From Sporosarcina limicola (GTDB taxonomy: Bacteria; Bacillota; Bacilli; Bacillales_A; Planococcaceae): 57,767 bases of DNA. Location of the stretch: assembly GCF_014873855.1 (NCBI RefSeq), contig NZ_JADBEL010000024.1:1-57767 (forward strand), given 5' to 3'. The position numbers and the translations under genes are program-made. Positions 38,646-47,083 of this stretch are shown in pieces; position 1 is the stretch's first letter, and each line of letters opens with the position of its first letter. Below the pieces are notes generated by a model. It saw only the letters and a program-made list of their open reading frames with translations, was not told where the DNA came from and ran no database searches.

Positions 38646-39827
38646 TTAGTACACCCCTTCAGTAATCTCTCTTGCACCATCATCAATTGCAGCAGTGTAA
38701 AACGATGCATCATAGCCAATTGTTGCATGATAGATTCTGTTTACATTTTCCTTAAAGCTCTCAACTTTATCCTTTCCAACAATCGCAATCGCACAACCGC
38801 CAAAACCAGCACCTGTCATGCGGGCACCGACAACACCGGCTTGCTCCCACGCGGCTTGAACAATTGTATCAAGTTCAAATCCTGTAACTTCATAATCTTG
38901 TTGAAGGGATAAATGTGACTCATTCATTAATACACCGAATTCTTCCAGATTCCCTTGCTCTAGCTGTTGAAATGCTTCGAGTGTCCGTTCATTTTCATAA
39001 ACGGCATGTTTTGCACGTTTTTGGTTTACTTCATCCTTAATGAGATGCTTATATTGTTCAAATTGTTCCTTCGTTAAATCACCAAGGCTCTTGATTTGAA
39101 GTTCTGTTTGTAAATCCGCCAAAGCTTGCTCACATTGCGCGCGACGTTCATTATATTTTGAACCAGCCAATGTCCGTTGTTTATTCGTATGAATGATCAT
39201 AATCACATGATCATCAAGCTCAATAGATGCAAATTTATGCGCTAAGGTTAGGCAATTTAATAGAATGGCATGATCTTTTTTACCTTTTCCAATCGCAAAT
39301 TGATCCATAATCCCACTATTGACACCGATATATACATTTTCTACTTTCTGGCCAAGCTGAATCATCTTGACACGATTGATCTTCAAATCATACAATCCTT
39401 CTAAAAGTACACCCGTTACCATTTCAATAGAAGCAGAAGAAGAGAGTCCTGCACTGCCTGGAATGTCTCCATAAAAGAGGATATCCATCCCAGTCGCTAT
39501 TTCCAATCCACTTTCCCTCATGAATTTAATCATCCCTTTCGGAAAATTCGCCCAATCATGTGCTTTATTATATGTTAGATTCGATAGATCACATTCAATG
39601 ATTCCCGTATCAGGAAAGTTTAGCGAGTAAAAGCGTACCTTTTGGTCACCACGTGTTTGGCCAAATGCGTATGTCCCAAATGAGATAGATGCAGGGAATA
39701 CATGACCCCCATTATAATCTGTATGTTCACCAATCAGATTAATTCGTCCAGGTGCAAAAAATAGTCTTGGCTTTTGGACTGTCGTATAGATTGATTGAAA
39801 TTGTTGAAGTAATTTTGAAGTAATCAA
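38646..39827 (-). CDS. galK: Galactokinase
   Basis: GHMP kinase of 393 residues. Galactokinase signature GRINLIGEHTDYNGGHVFPA at residues 28-47, ATP loop PGSAGLSSSASIEM, and the C-terminal GARMTGAGFGGCAIAI. First gene of galKETM-glcK-pgcA-pgi. RBS AGGAGG lies seven bases before the start. A promoter with an operator lies 50-100 bp upstream. Confidence 0.96.
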   Translation of the reverse strand: MITSKLLQQFQSIYTTVQKPRLFFAPGRINLIGEHTDYNGGHVFPASISFGTYAFGQTRGDQKVRFYSLNFPDTGIIECDLSNLTYNKAHDWANFPKGMIKFMRESGLEIATGMDILFYGDIPGSAGLSSSASIEMVTGVLLEGLYDLKINRVKMIQLGQKVENVYIGVNSGIMDQFAIGKGKKDHAILLNCLTLAHKFASIELDDHVIMIIHTNKQRTLAGSKYNERRAQCEQALADLQTELQIKSLGDLTKEQFEQYKHLIKDEVNQKRAKHAVYENERTLEAFQQLEQGNLEEFGVLMNESHLSLQQDYEVTGFELDTIVQAAWEQAGVVGARMTGAGFGGCAIAIVGKDKVESFKENVNRIYHATIGYDASFYTAAIDDGAREITEGVY

Positions 39828-39874
39828 TGTTTATTACCTCCTGTGTGATTTAGGTTTTCACATGTCTATAATTG

Positions 39875-39928
39875 TTTATTAATTAAATTAACTAAGTAGA
39901 GTGTACTATACTTTGAGGGAATGTTCAA
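39875..39928 (-). promoter_or_regulatory. Promoter and operator of the gal operon
   Basis: On the minus strand TTGAAC (39923-39928) and TACACT (39900-39905) are 17 bases apart. Four bases downstream lies an imperfect palindrome at 39875-39895 whose arms TTAGTTAATT and AATTAATAAA match 8 of 10 around a central T, near-identical to the palindromes at 30930 and 52445. This places gal under the same regulator. Confidence 0.7.
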
Positions 39929-39945
39929 TATTGTTCACCATATGA

Positions 39946-40418
39946 TTGTAAGCGTAAAAGAGTATAGGAGGGATTGCTCTATGGATGAACTCATCACATT
40001 ACTTGACGAACATTTGATTTGTACAGGTACGAACATATCTTCAGATTTTATTTATTTCTTTGTGACATCTACTCGAAAAGAATGTGCGTGCCCTTCCTGT
40101 CAAAGTGTATCTTCCCGAGTCCACTCACACTATAACCGAAACTTTCAAGATTTGCCGATTCAAGATAAAAAGGTAGTTATTACGCTATCTAATCGAAAAA
40201 TGTTTTGTGATAATCCATCGTGTCATCGGACGACATTTGCCGAAATTTTTTCTTTTATAGACAATAAAGCGAAGAAATCCAAACGATTGAAAGAAACCAT
40301 TCTGGAAGTTTCACTGACACAGAGTTCTGTCTCCGCCGTAGTCTATCTATCGAAACACGTAGTCGATGTTAAAAAGAGTACACTCTGTAATTATCAAAAA
40401 AAAAGCGTACCTGTAGTA
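39946..40418 (+). pseudogene. Truncated ISL3-family transposase (copy 1)
   Basis: Starts with a 10-bp IS end (TTGTAAGCGT, 39946-39955) joined directly to the last bases of the leader, so about 80 bp of the normal left end are deleted. The reading frame from 39981 encodes the N-terminal zinc finger (CACPSCQSVSSRVHSHY, then CDNPSCHRTTF) and part of the HTH. It is almost identical to 43827-44253 of copy 2. The frame is cut after about 146 codons where an IS3-type end (TGAACTGCTCCC) begins at 40419. The catalytic DDE domain is absent. Confidence 0.85.
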
Positions 40419-41052
40419 TGAACTGCTCCCTGTCAAGTAGACAGTGGAAATAATAAAAATACGTTAAGCGGCTTGAGCTCTGTATTCTAGAGGGCTTAAG
40501 CCGTTTAGTCGTTTTTGGTAGCGACTAGTGTTGTAGAAATGAATATACAATGCAATGACTTTTTCCAATTCTTCGTACGTGAGGAATTTGCTCAAATAAT
40601 ACATTTCACATTTCAAAGAGCCCCAAAATCCTTCGATTGGCGCATTATCTAGACTACGACCAGGACGAGACATACTATGCGCCATGTTTGCTTTGTCTAT
40701 TATTCGTTTAAATCCTTTTGATGTGTACTGATAGCCACGATCGCTATGAATGAGCGGATGAGCACCAAATGGCAATGATTGAATGGCTGGTATCATCGTC
40801 TCAAACACAAGTGGATTATTGTTTGAACTACCAAATCGATAGCTAACAATCGATCCATCATATAAATCGATAATCGCACTTAAATAAGCCTTTTTCCCAA
40901 TGCCATATTTGAACTCCGTCACATCCGTACACTATTTTTTGTTTGGCTTATCTGCTTTAAATTCACGATTTAATATGTTCTCAGCGACATGGTTCGCCTT
41001 CGTTTTACGATAACCTTTTCGTTTTCGACGAAGTTTATTTTGTCACGCTGGT
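40419..41052 (-). mobile_element. IS3-family element relic (orfB C-terminus)
   Basis: Minus-strand frame for the integrase core of an IS3-type orfB: LSAIIDLYDGSIVSY, HSDRGYQYTS and the terminal glutamate region IEGFWGSLKCEMYYLSKF, then YNTSRYQKRLNGLSPLEYR. Upstream the frame continues (LRRKRKGYRKTKANHVAENI) but an amber codon replaces the expected Trp in PNKK-TDVTEFKYG near 40932. Everything before about 41052 (orfA and the rest of orfB) is lost. The IS end at 40419 interrupts ISL3 copy 1, so this is a nested insertion. Not functional. Confidence 0.85.
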
Positions 41053-41083
41053 GTGACAACAAAAAAGAAAGAGCAGCTAAATG

Positions 41084-41503
41084 CTACCCTTTCTTTTTAA
41101 GAAGTTTGCTCCACCATGACGATCTTGTTTCTTCTTGTGTTGCAGCAACCTCTAAGAGATGTTGTTCACGTTGTTCTTCAAGCGAGCGTTTCATCTGCTG
41201 GGTTAGAATCCTATCTCTTTTTTCAACAACATCATTCAATTTATTCTCAAAGGACGAGAGCATTGCTTCTCTTTCCTCCTCAATGGCATTCTTAACTGCC
41301 ACATGCACAATTTCATGTAATTCATGCTTAGATAAACGAACCATTTCAGAGTAAACGCTTGGCGTCTGTCGGGCGTTTTCGCTGTCGAAATCCCTTATGG
41401 CGACAGCGTTTATGGCATCTGCGAAAGGTACAGGGCTTGCACAGCTGCATCCATATCGTCCTGTGTGATGTCTATATACCGTAAAGTAACACTCTCGGAA
41501 CAT
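41084..41503 (-). pseudogene. Fragment of a DUF3967-like plasmid/phage protein
   Basis: The C-terminal 90 residues (VYSEMVRLSKHELHEIVHVA ... WWSKLLKKKG) form the charged coiled coil of DUF3967-type proteins, which in Bacillus plasmids and phages follow a MerR-like HTH. That HTH is missing; the first 50 codons of the open frame look like readthrough of unrelated DNA. I treat it as a relic. Confidence 0.5.
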
Positions 41504-41629
41504 GGTTAAACATCTTCATCAAGAGCGTTATATTCGTCCCTCGTTCGAAAGGAACAGACACGCCAAGCGGTCGAACGTAGTCGTGCCGGTTTGAAGCGTA
41601 ACGATCTTTTGAGAAGGCAGTAAACGAGA

Positions 41630-41959
41630 ATGCTAAATGATTTATTTTATCGAATGCGAGATGTTAAAAATTCACGGAAAGAAGTAGCTGTTACCGGAAA
41701 TAGAACGGGGCAGCCGTTGCATCTATTAACCGAACGGCAGTGCAATGTCCGCATCGACACGGAAGGCTTGGAGGGTGACGCTACCCTATCAATTAAATTT
41801 GAGGAATCGGAGGACGGCTTGGAGTTCAATGAGATTGGTACTTTCCCCATACCGGATCCGCATCATGGCGTTTTATTTGCTCAGTTTCAACCATATGTCC
41901 GCTACCAATTGATTGTCGGCGGTATCGAACCAAATATGAATCTCACTATCAGTTTCTAA
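41630..41959 (+). CDS. Small hypothetical protein, possibly phage-derived
   Basis: Protein of 109 residues, mostly beta-strand by eye (ECNVRIDTEGLEGDATLSIK-like), acidic, no membrane segments. It resembles small phage structural or accessory proteins in composition only; no family recognised. No good RBS is visible before the ATG. It is followed by a terminator seven bases after its stop, which supports it being a former gene end. Confidence 0.5.
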   Translation: MLNDLFYRMRDVKNSRKEVAVTGNRTGQPLHLLTERQCNVRIDTEGLEGDATLSIKFEESEDGLEFNEIGTFPIPDPHHGVLFAQFQPYVRYQLIVGGIEPNMNLTISF

Positions 41960-41965
41960 ATAGAC

Positions 41966-41995
41966 GCCCCTGGCTTAATTGCCGAGGGGATTTTT
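41966..41995 (+). terminator. Rho-independent terminator
   Basis: CCCCTGGC (41966-41973) pairs with GCCGAGGGG (41980-41988) with one bulge, followed by a T-run. Directly after the 109-residue ORF. Confidence 0.75.
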
Positions 41996-42019
41996 TATTG
42001 CAGAAAAGGAGGATCAATC

Positions 42020-42150
42020 ATGGACAGTGCATAAGTGTACTTACAAGTGCGAGTATACTTATAGGTGTCTTTAATCTTCATGTTGGTCTATCCAGTAACC
42101 GATTATCATTAGTGGTATTTACTTTAGGTTATTTAAAGACTATTATTTAA
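42020..42150 (+). pseudogene. Small membrane protein gene broken by a one-base loss
   Basis: A strong RBS (AAAGGAGG) precedes ATGGACAGTGC at 42020, which stops after four codons. Reading on with one base added gives MDSA then ISVLTSASILIGVFNLHVGL and SSNRLSLVVFTLGYLKTII with a stop at 42150, a hydrophobic peptide of holin-like size. A frameshift in the start region is the simplest reading. Confidence 0.4.
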
Positions 42151-42231
42151 ATGGTAATAGTTAACACTTGAATAGTGAGATTAGGCTTTTACTAAGAAAT
42201 ATAAGTTATTAACTTATACAGGAGGATTTTT

Positions 42232-42675
42232 ATGCATGAACTTTATTTGATAAAAAAGACAGAAACACAAGATGACAGTTTTTTTCAATATTTTTATAGG
42301 GATAGAGACAATTACAAAGATATAATTATTGATTACACTACACTTGACGTCAACGTATATGATTATATTTTTGATTCTCTAATATGGATTCCAAGTGCGA
42401 ATCCTGCATTTCCGGGAAGGCCAAAAGACATAGGATTTAACACGACTGGGCTAACCCTATTTGATGAGAATTCAGCGTCTTCTTTATGCTCTATTTTTAC
42501 TGCTTGGAGAGATCTATTTAAGAACGGCCCTAGTGAGATTAGAAAGCTTATGTATTCAGTAGAGGATAATATGAGTTTTGATAGAGATTATACTATAGAG
42601 AAGCTTGAAAAGATTATTAATTTTTCTAAACAATTAAGTGGAGGAGAGTATTATTTATATCATGTAGGTATATAA
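42232..42675 (+). CDS. Unknown protein, immunity-protein-like composition
   Basis: Protein of 147 residues with RBS AGGAGG six bases before the ATG. It is acidic and aromatic-rich (FFQYFYRDRDNYKDIIIDY), with no signal peptide. The size, charge and lone position near IS copies resemble orphan immunity proteins of polymorphic-toxin systems, but no diagnostic motif is present and no toxin gene is next to it. Function unknown. Confidence 0.6.
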   Translation: MHELYLIKKTETQDDSFFQYFYRDRDNYKDIIIDYTTLDVNVYDYIFDSLIWIPSANPAFPGRPKDIGFNTTGLTLFDENSASSLCSIFTAWRDLFKNGPSEIRKLMYSVEDNMSFDRDYTIEKLEKIINFSKQLSGGEYYLYHVGI

Positions 42676-42757
42676 AATGAAAGAATTAGATGAAAAAATA
42701 CTGTTTAATTTGAAATTGTATATTAAACTTAGAAATTATTAGGTAAGTTACATAGTA

Positions 42758-42786
42758 TTGACAAACACCTCTATCTAACTTACTCT
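42758..42786 (+). promoter_or_regulatory. Promoter of the secreted protein gene
   Basis: TTGACA (42758-42763) and TACTCT (42781-42786) with a 17-base spacer, about 30 bp ahead of the ATG at 42818. Confidence 0.55.
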
Positions 42787-42817
42787 AATTCATATAAAGA
42801 TTTAAGGAGAGAATGGA

Positions 42818-43279
42818 ATGAATTTTTTCAAAGGTAACTTAATTAAGTGTATTTTAATTTTTTCATTGATTTTAACTCTTATTCCTTTTGGTTTAGTTTC
42901 TGTTGAAGCAATTGAAGTTATACCATTTGCAGATGGGGAAGATTTAGAGGTTGTTCCTACATTAATTCAAGATGAGTATACTAATGTAGGTGAACCTCGA
43001 TTACCGAACATGGTCCCTATTAAACTTGTAGCTACTGGTGATAATTTCAGAGTATCAATAGGTAATGCCGGTTTGGATCCTTTAGATTCAGTGACTATTA
43101 ATGTAACAGCAACTGGCTATAGTCAACAAACAAAAACAAAAACAAAGGTAATGCCGGTGATAGGGGCAGATTTTGATTTTAAAATCTCAATGATATCTCC
43201 GACTATGAAATACACTGTCACAGTCCTTAACACTGATGGCGGTAAAATATCAACTGTAGGTAATACCACCTGGAGCTAA
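42818..43279 (+). CDS. Secreted beta-rich protein, perhaps truncated
   Basis: Protein of 153 residues with a clear Sec signal peptide (MNFFKGNLIKCILIFSLILT..., cleavage after VEA near residue 31) and a mature part of Ig-like strands (VPIKLVATGDNFRVSIGNAG, DSVTINVTATGYSQQTKTKT). No lipobox and no anchor, so it should be exported. RBS AAGGAGAG. The homologous-looking sequence that continues after its stop in another frame (see 43339-43590) suggests the original protein was longer. Confidence 0.6.
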   Translation: MNFFKGNLIKCILIFSLILTLIPFGLVSVEAIEVIPFADGEDLEVVPTLIQDEYTNVGEPRLPNMVPIKLVATGDNFRVSIGNAGLDPLDSVTINVTATGYSQQTKTKTKVMPVIGADFDFKISMISPTMKYTVTVLNTDGGKISTVGNTTWS

Positions 43280-43338
43280 ACTGAAAGTGATTTAAGTTCA
43301 TGGCACAAAGGGACATTCCCTACTAAAGTAGCAAGTGA

Positions 43339-43590
43339 GACCATCACTACGGTAAACATGGAAAAAAAGTCGGAGCAACAAATCTAATAAAATATGTAAA
43401 TTCATCCCTTGCGATGCATGAAACAACATGGGGCATTAAAGCTTCTAATAGTACCTTTACCGTTGTAGATACACCAGAGAGCGGTAAGAATGTTGCACAA
43501 AGGAAATTCACAATAAAAGGTACTGGAAGATATATAATTGTAACAAATACTAAACAAACTCAAATATTAAGTTTCGGTGGAAAAATGTAA
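43339..43590 (+). pseudogene. Frameshifted C-terminal part of the secreted protein
   Basis: Open in one frame but without a usable start: YGKHGKKVGATNLIKYVNSS, then LAMHETTWGIKASNSTFTVV and GTGRYIIVTNTKQTQILSFG up to a TAA at 43588-43590. It follows the 153-residue ORF by about 60 bp on the same strand and has the same Thr/Lys-rich secreted style. Either a frameshift has split one gene or the end of a separate gene is left. Confidence 0.45.
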
Positions 43591-43684
43591 AGAATATAAA
43601 TTGGTTAATATTGCATAATAATTGATTTATTTTTTTATGCAAGTGCGAATACTCTCTAGTAGATGTAATAATAAATAAGCTAAG

Positions 43685-43724
43685 GACCAGGTGCCCATAT
43701 CACAGTGAGTACCTGGTCTTTTTT
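43685..43724 (+). terminator. Rho-independent terminator
   Basis: GACCAGGT (43685-43692) and ACCTGGTC (43711-43718) followed by six T. It ends the secreted-protein unit just before the ISL3 element. Confidence 0.85.
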
Positions 43725-43732
43725 CGTTTTAT

Positions 43733-45612
43733 ATGTAAGCGTCAAATAGGTTCTTTCCATCGTTGGTTGAATTGGCGTTATACTCTGTTATAATAAAGTG
43801 AAAAAGAGTATAGGAGGAATTGCTCTATGGATGAACTCATCACATTACTTGACGAAAATTTGATTTGTACAGGTACGGACATATCTTCAGATTTTATTTA
43901 TTTCTTTGTGACATCTACTCGAAAAGAATGTGTGTGCCCTTCCTGTCAAAGTGTATCTTCCCGAGTCCACTCTCACTATAACCGAAACTTTCAAGATTTG
44001 CCGATTCAAGATAAAAAGGTAGTTATTACGCTATCTAATCGGAAAATATTTTGTGATAATCCATCCTGTCATCGGACGACATTTGCCGAAACATTTTCTT
44101 TTATAGACAATAAAGCGAAGAAAACCAAACGATTGAAGGAAACTATTTTGGAAGTTTCACTGACACAAAGTTCTGTCTCTGCTGCGCTCTATCTATCGAA
44201 ACACGTAGTCGACGTTAAAAAGAGTACAATCTGTAATTATCAAAAAAAAAAGCATACTGGTAATAGATAAAGAGAATATCGAAGCTATTTGTATCGATGA
44301 TTTTGCGATGAAAAAGAGAAGGAGTTACGGCACCATCATGGTGGATCTAGCCGATGGTAGGGTCATTGATCTCATAGAATCGAGAGAAAAAGAGGACGTG
44401 GTTACCTGGCTTTCTCTATTTCCCAATATAAAATATGTCTCGAGAGATGGATCTCTTACCTATGCCGCTGCGATTCGAGAAGCTCATCCCGAAGCCCATC
44501 ATATCAGTGATCGATTTCACTTAGTGAAAAATTTGACGGACGCGATTACACTCTGTATGTATAGAGTTTTACCAGGACGAATTGTTATTCCATTAACCAA
44601 TGAACAGAACGCAATGAACGAACTGCTAACTAGTAACCCTTCACGACGTACTAAAATCCTTTGGGTCAAGTCCTTGGCATCCCAAGGTCGCACCATACAA
44701 GATATCCGATTGCAAACGAAATGTAGCCCTCAAACTATTCGAAAATACATTAGAATGCAAGAAGAAGACATCCCTAAAGATTCAGATGATCAGCGTGGCC
44801 GTGAACATAAAGAAGCAATCCAGAACATTACGGATAAAGCAAAAGAAGTGAAATCTTTACAGGAAAAAGGATATAGTATTAGGAAAATAGCTGATGAGAC
44901 AGGCTATACAAAGAAGACAATAAAAAATTATTTATCTCCCGATTTCAATCCGATTCATGGTCAATATGGTGTACAGCGTCCTGGAAAACTGTCCCCTTTT
45001 AGAAATGAAGTGATTGCCTTGCGCTCGAAAGGAACAACTTATAAAGAGATTTATACTTCCATTTGTAAGAAAGGATACACAGGCTCAGAAGCTGCGATTA
45101 GACAATTCATAGCAAAAGAAAAAAGGTTACAAGGTGATTTGGAAGACGATGTAACCGCTGGTTCCACGGAGATTGTGGAAAGAAAATGGTTGGTAAAGTT
45201 ACTTTACAAGCCACTAAATAATGTGAAAGCAATTTCCCAAGAACAAGTAAAAAACGTTGTCGAGAAGTATCCATTATTCGGTACATTACTTCGCTTGGTT
45301 TGGCGCTTCAAAGAGATTCTTCAATCGGGTGAAAAAGAGTTGTTACATACATGGATTTCAGAGGCAGCAGCCCTCGAATTAAATGAATTGACTAGTTTTC
45401 TCAATGGAATAAAAAAAGATATAGATGCGGTTGAAAATGCATGTACGCCTCCCTATAATAATGGATTAACCGAAGGCAGCGTAAATAAGTTGAAAACCAT
45501 CAAACGCATCATGTATGGCAGAAACAGTTTTGAACTTCTGCGGAATAAACTATTATTGCTTGAATCCCGTAAATTCAACTAACTCTGGAAAAAACCTATT
45601 TGACGCTTACAT
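43733..45612 (+). mobile_element. ISL3-family insertion sequence (copy 2, both ends)
   Basis: Element of 1880 bp bounded by inverted repeats: ATGTAAGCGTCAAATAGGTT at 43733-43752 and its exact inverse at 45593-45612, extending to about 26 of 27 matched bases. Size and transposase are typical of ISL3. No convincing target duplication is seen (CGTTTTAT left, AAGATTTT right), which suggests rearrangement after insertion, perhaps recombination with copy 1. Confidence 0.9.
43827..45582 (+). pseudogene. ISL3 transposase with a frameshift in a poly-A tract
   Basis: Two frames make up one transposase. The first (43827-44270) has the zinc finger CVCPSCQSVSSRVHSHYNRN and HTH. The second (open to 45582) has the DDE domain (IDDFAMKKRRSYGTIMVDLA, YAAAIREAHPEAHHISDRFH, NNGLTEGSVNKLKTIKR). 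The break is at 44242-44251, where ten A follow a C; copy 1 has nine A there and stays in the correct frame. Either the copy is dead or slippage on A10 restores some full-length enzyme. Confidence 0.85.
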
Positions 45613-45672
45613 AAGATTTTGTTACGGGGGATATTTATCATTGCTGTGTTTATATATATTTATACGCAAGAC

Positions 45673-45699
45673 AAAAAACTGTCAGTATCCCAGTTTTTT
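45673..45699. terminator. Terminator after the ROK repressor gene
   Basis: AAAAAACTG (45673-45681) and CAGTTTTTT (45691-45699) flank a 9-nt loop. The T-run on the minus strand fits termination of the gene ending at 45745. Confidence 0.65.
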
Positions 45700-45744
45700 A
45701 CTAGAACCCACAGCTCAATCACTTATTCATTTCATGGTAGTAAC

Positions 45745-46929
45745 TTAAAGCGGATCAAAAAGATCAACCAAAAGTAAGGCAATCGCACCAATGATTGTCG
45801 CATCATCGCCAAGTTCGGAGATGATTACTTCTGTTTGTTTTGCTCTTGGCGTTAACGCCCGTTGCTCAATCGACTCGCAAATAGCAGGTAAAATAAACTT
45901 ACTTGACTTTGTTACCCCTCCAGCTAAAACGATTTTACTAGGGTTAATGATATGAATTAAATTTGTTAGACCTATCCCAATAATTATGCCTGTCTCCACT
46001 AATACTTTCACGCAATCCTCATTGCCCGCGAGTGCTAATTCATACACCTTTTTCCCTGTAATTGATGATTGATCAACTTGTTGTTCCGAGCATTCTTTCA
46101 GCATCTTTTTTGCCTTTTTGGCAATGGCAGACCCTGTTGCAAATGTTTGCAAACATCCGCGATTACCACATTCACAAATCTCACCATTTACATCAATGGT
46201 CATATGACCCACTTCGCCGGCAATATCTTGTGCGCCATGATATAACTTTCCATTAATAACAATGCCTGCACCAACACCACGGCCAAGGTTCACTGCTAAC
46301 ATGCTATCTAGTTTTCCATGATTACCAAACCACGACTCACCTAATGCCATTACCCGTGCGTCATTCTCGACTTTTACTGCTAACTCAAACTCCTTTTCAA
46401 GTTCCTCTTTAATTGGAATATTAGTAAGACCCAGATTGGGTGCAAATAAAGATATACCCGTCTCCACTTCTACGACACCATGCATCGCTACTCCAATACC
46501 AATAAACTTTTCCGGGTTGATGGACGCATCCTGTATAACAGTGCGAATACCTTCCTTTAATATAGTTAGGAATTGGGCATTTGTTATAGGTACCGTTAAC
46601 TTACTTGAAGTTCTTGTAACAATATTTCCCGCTAAATCTGCAATAATACACTCTATCATTTTCGGACCCACGTCCACCCCAATAACATAAAACCCTTTAT
46701 TATTAATTAAGAGCATCGTGGGTTTACGTCCACCTCGGGATTCTCCAAGTTCACTTTCCCTTACAATTCCTTGCTCAATTAATTCTTTCACATTACTGCT
46801 TACTGTTGGTGGGGTTAATTTTGTTTCTTTAGCAATTTGCGCTCTAGAAATAGGTGCATCTGTGCGGATTTTATTGAGTATAATTGACCTATTAACGGAT
46901 TTCATCCACTGGAACGTGCCCTGTCGCAT
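45745..46929 (-). CDS. ROK-family transcriptional repressor (XylR/NagC-like)
   Basis: Protein of 394 residues. The N-terminal winged HTH (DAPISRAQIAKETKLTPPTV, then SSNVKELIEQGIVRESELGE) and RGGRKPTMLLI linker are followed by a ROK domain with IGVDVGPK, LGRGVGAGIVINGKLYHGAQ and the zinc motif CECGNRGCLQTF. Sugar-responsive ROK repressors of Firmicutes bind AT-rich palindromes of the general form AGTT...AACT, matching the three operators in this window. It lies 154 bp downstream of the glycosidase gene on the same strand and is separated from the gal operon by the IS islet. Effector probably a sugar or sugar phosphate of these pathways. Confidence 0.9.
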   Translation of the reverse strand: MRQGTFQWMKSVNRSIILNKIRTDAPISRAQIAKETKLTPPTVSSNVKELIEQGIVRESELGESRGGRKPTMLLINNKGFYVIGVDVGPKMIECIIADLAGNIVTRTSSKLTVPITNAQFLTILKEGIRTVIQDASINPEKFIGIGVAMHGVVEVETGISLFAPNLGLTNIPIKEELEKEFELAVKVENDARVMALGESWFGNHGKLDSMLAVNLGRGVGAGIVINGKLYHGAQDIAGEVGHMTIDVNGEICECGNRGCLQTFATGSAIAKKAKKMLKECSEQQVDQSSITGKKVYELALAGNEDCVKVLVETGIIIGIGLTNLIHIINPSKIVLAGGVTKSSKFILPAICESIEQRALTPRAKQTEVIISELGDDATIIGAIALLLVDLFDPL

Positions 46930-47083
46930 ACTTACACCTCCATTATATTAAAAGCGGCATTTCTAACTAGTATCATCTATAAAAGGCCGCCTACCCTATT
47001 GTTTCTATGACATAACCTGATTGAGGGTTCTGTAGTAACTACCATTATACAGGATTCCATTGAGTCGACACACTTTTCTATTT

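Noticed and set aside
39945..39958. cre-like TGTAAGCGT near the gal promoter
   Set aside because: It is the outer end of the ISL3 inverted repeat, as shown by copy 2 at 43733.
40989..41354. Plus-strand ORF of 121 codons
   Set aside because: It is the antisense of the DUF3967 relic and IS3 boundary, cysteine- and serine-rich without any RBS.
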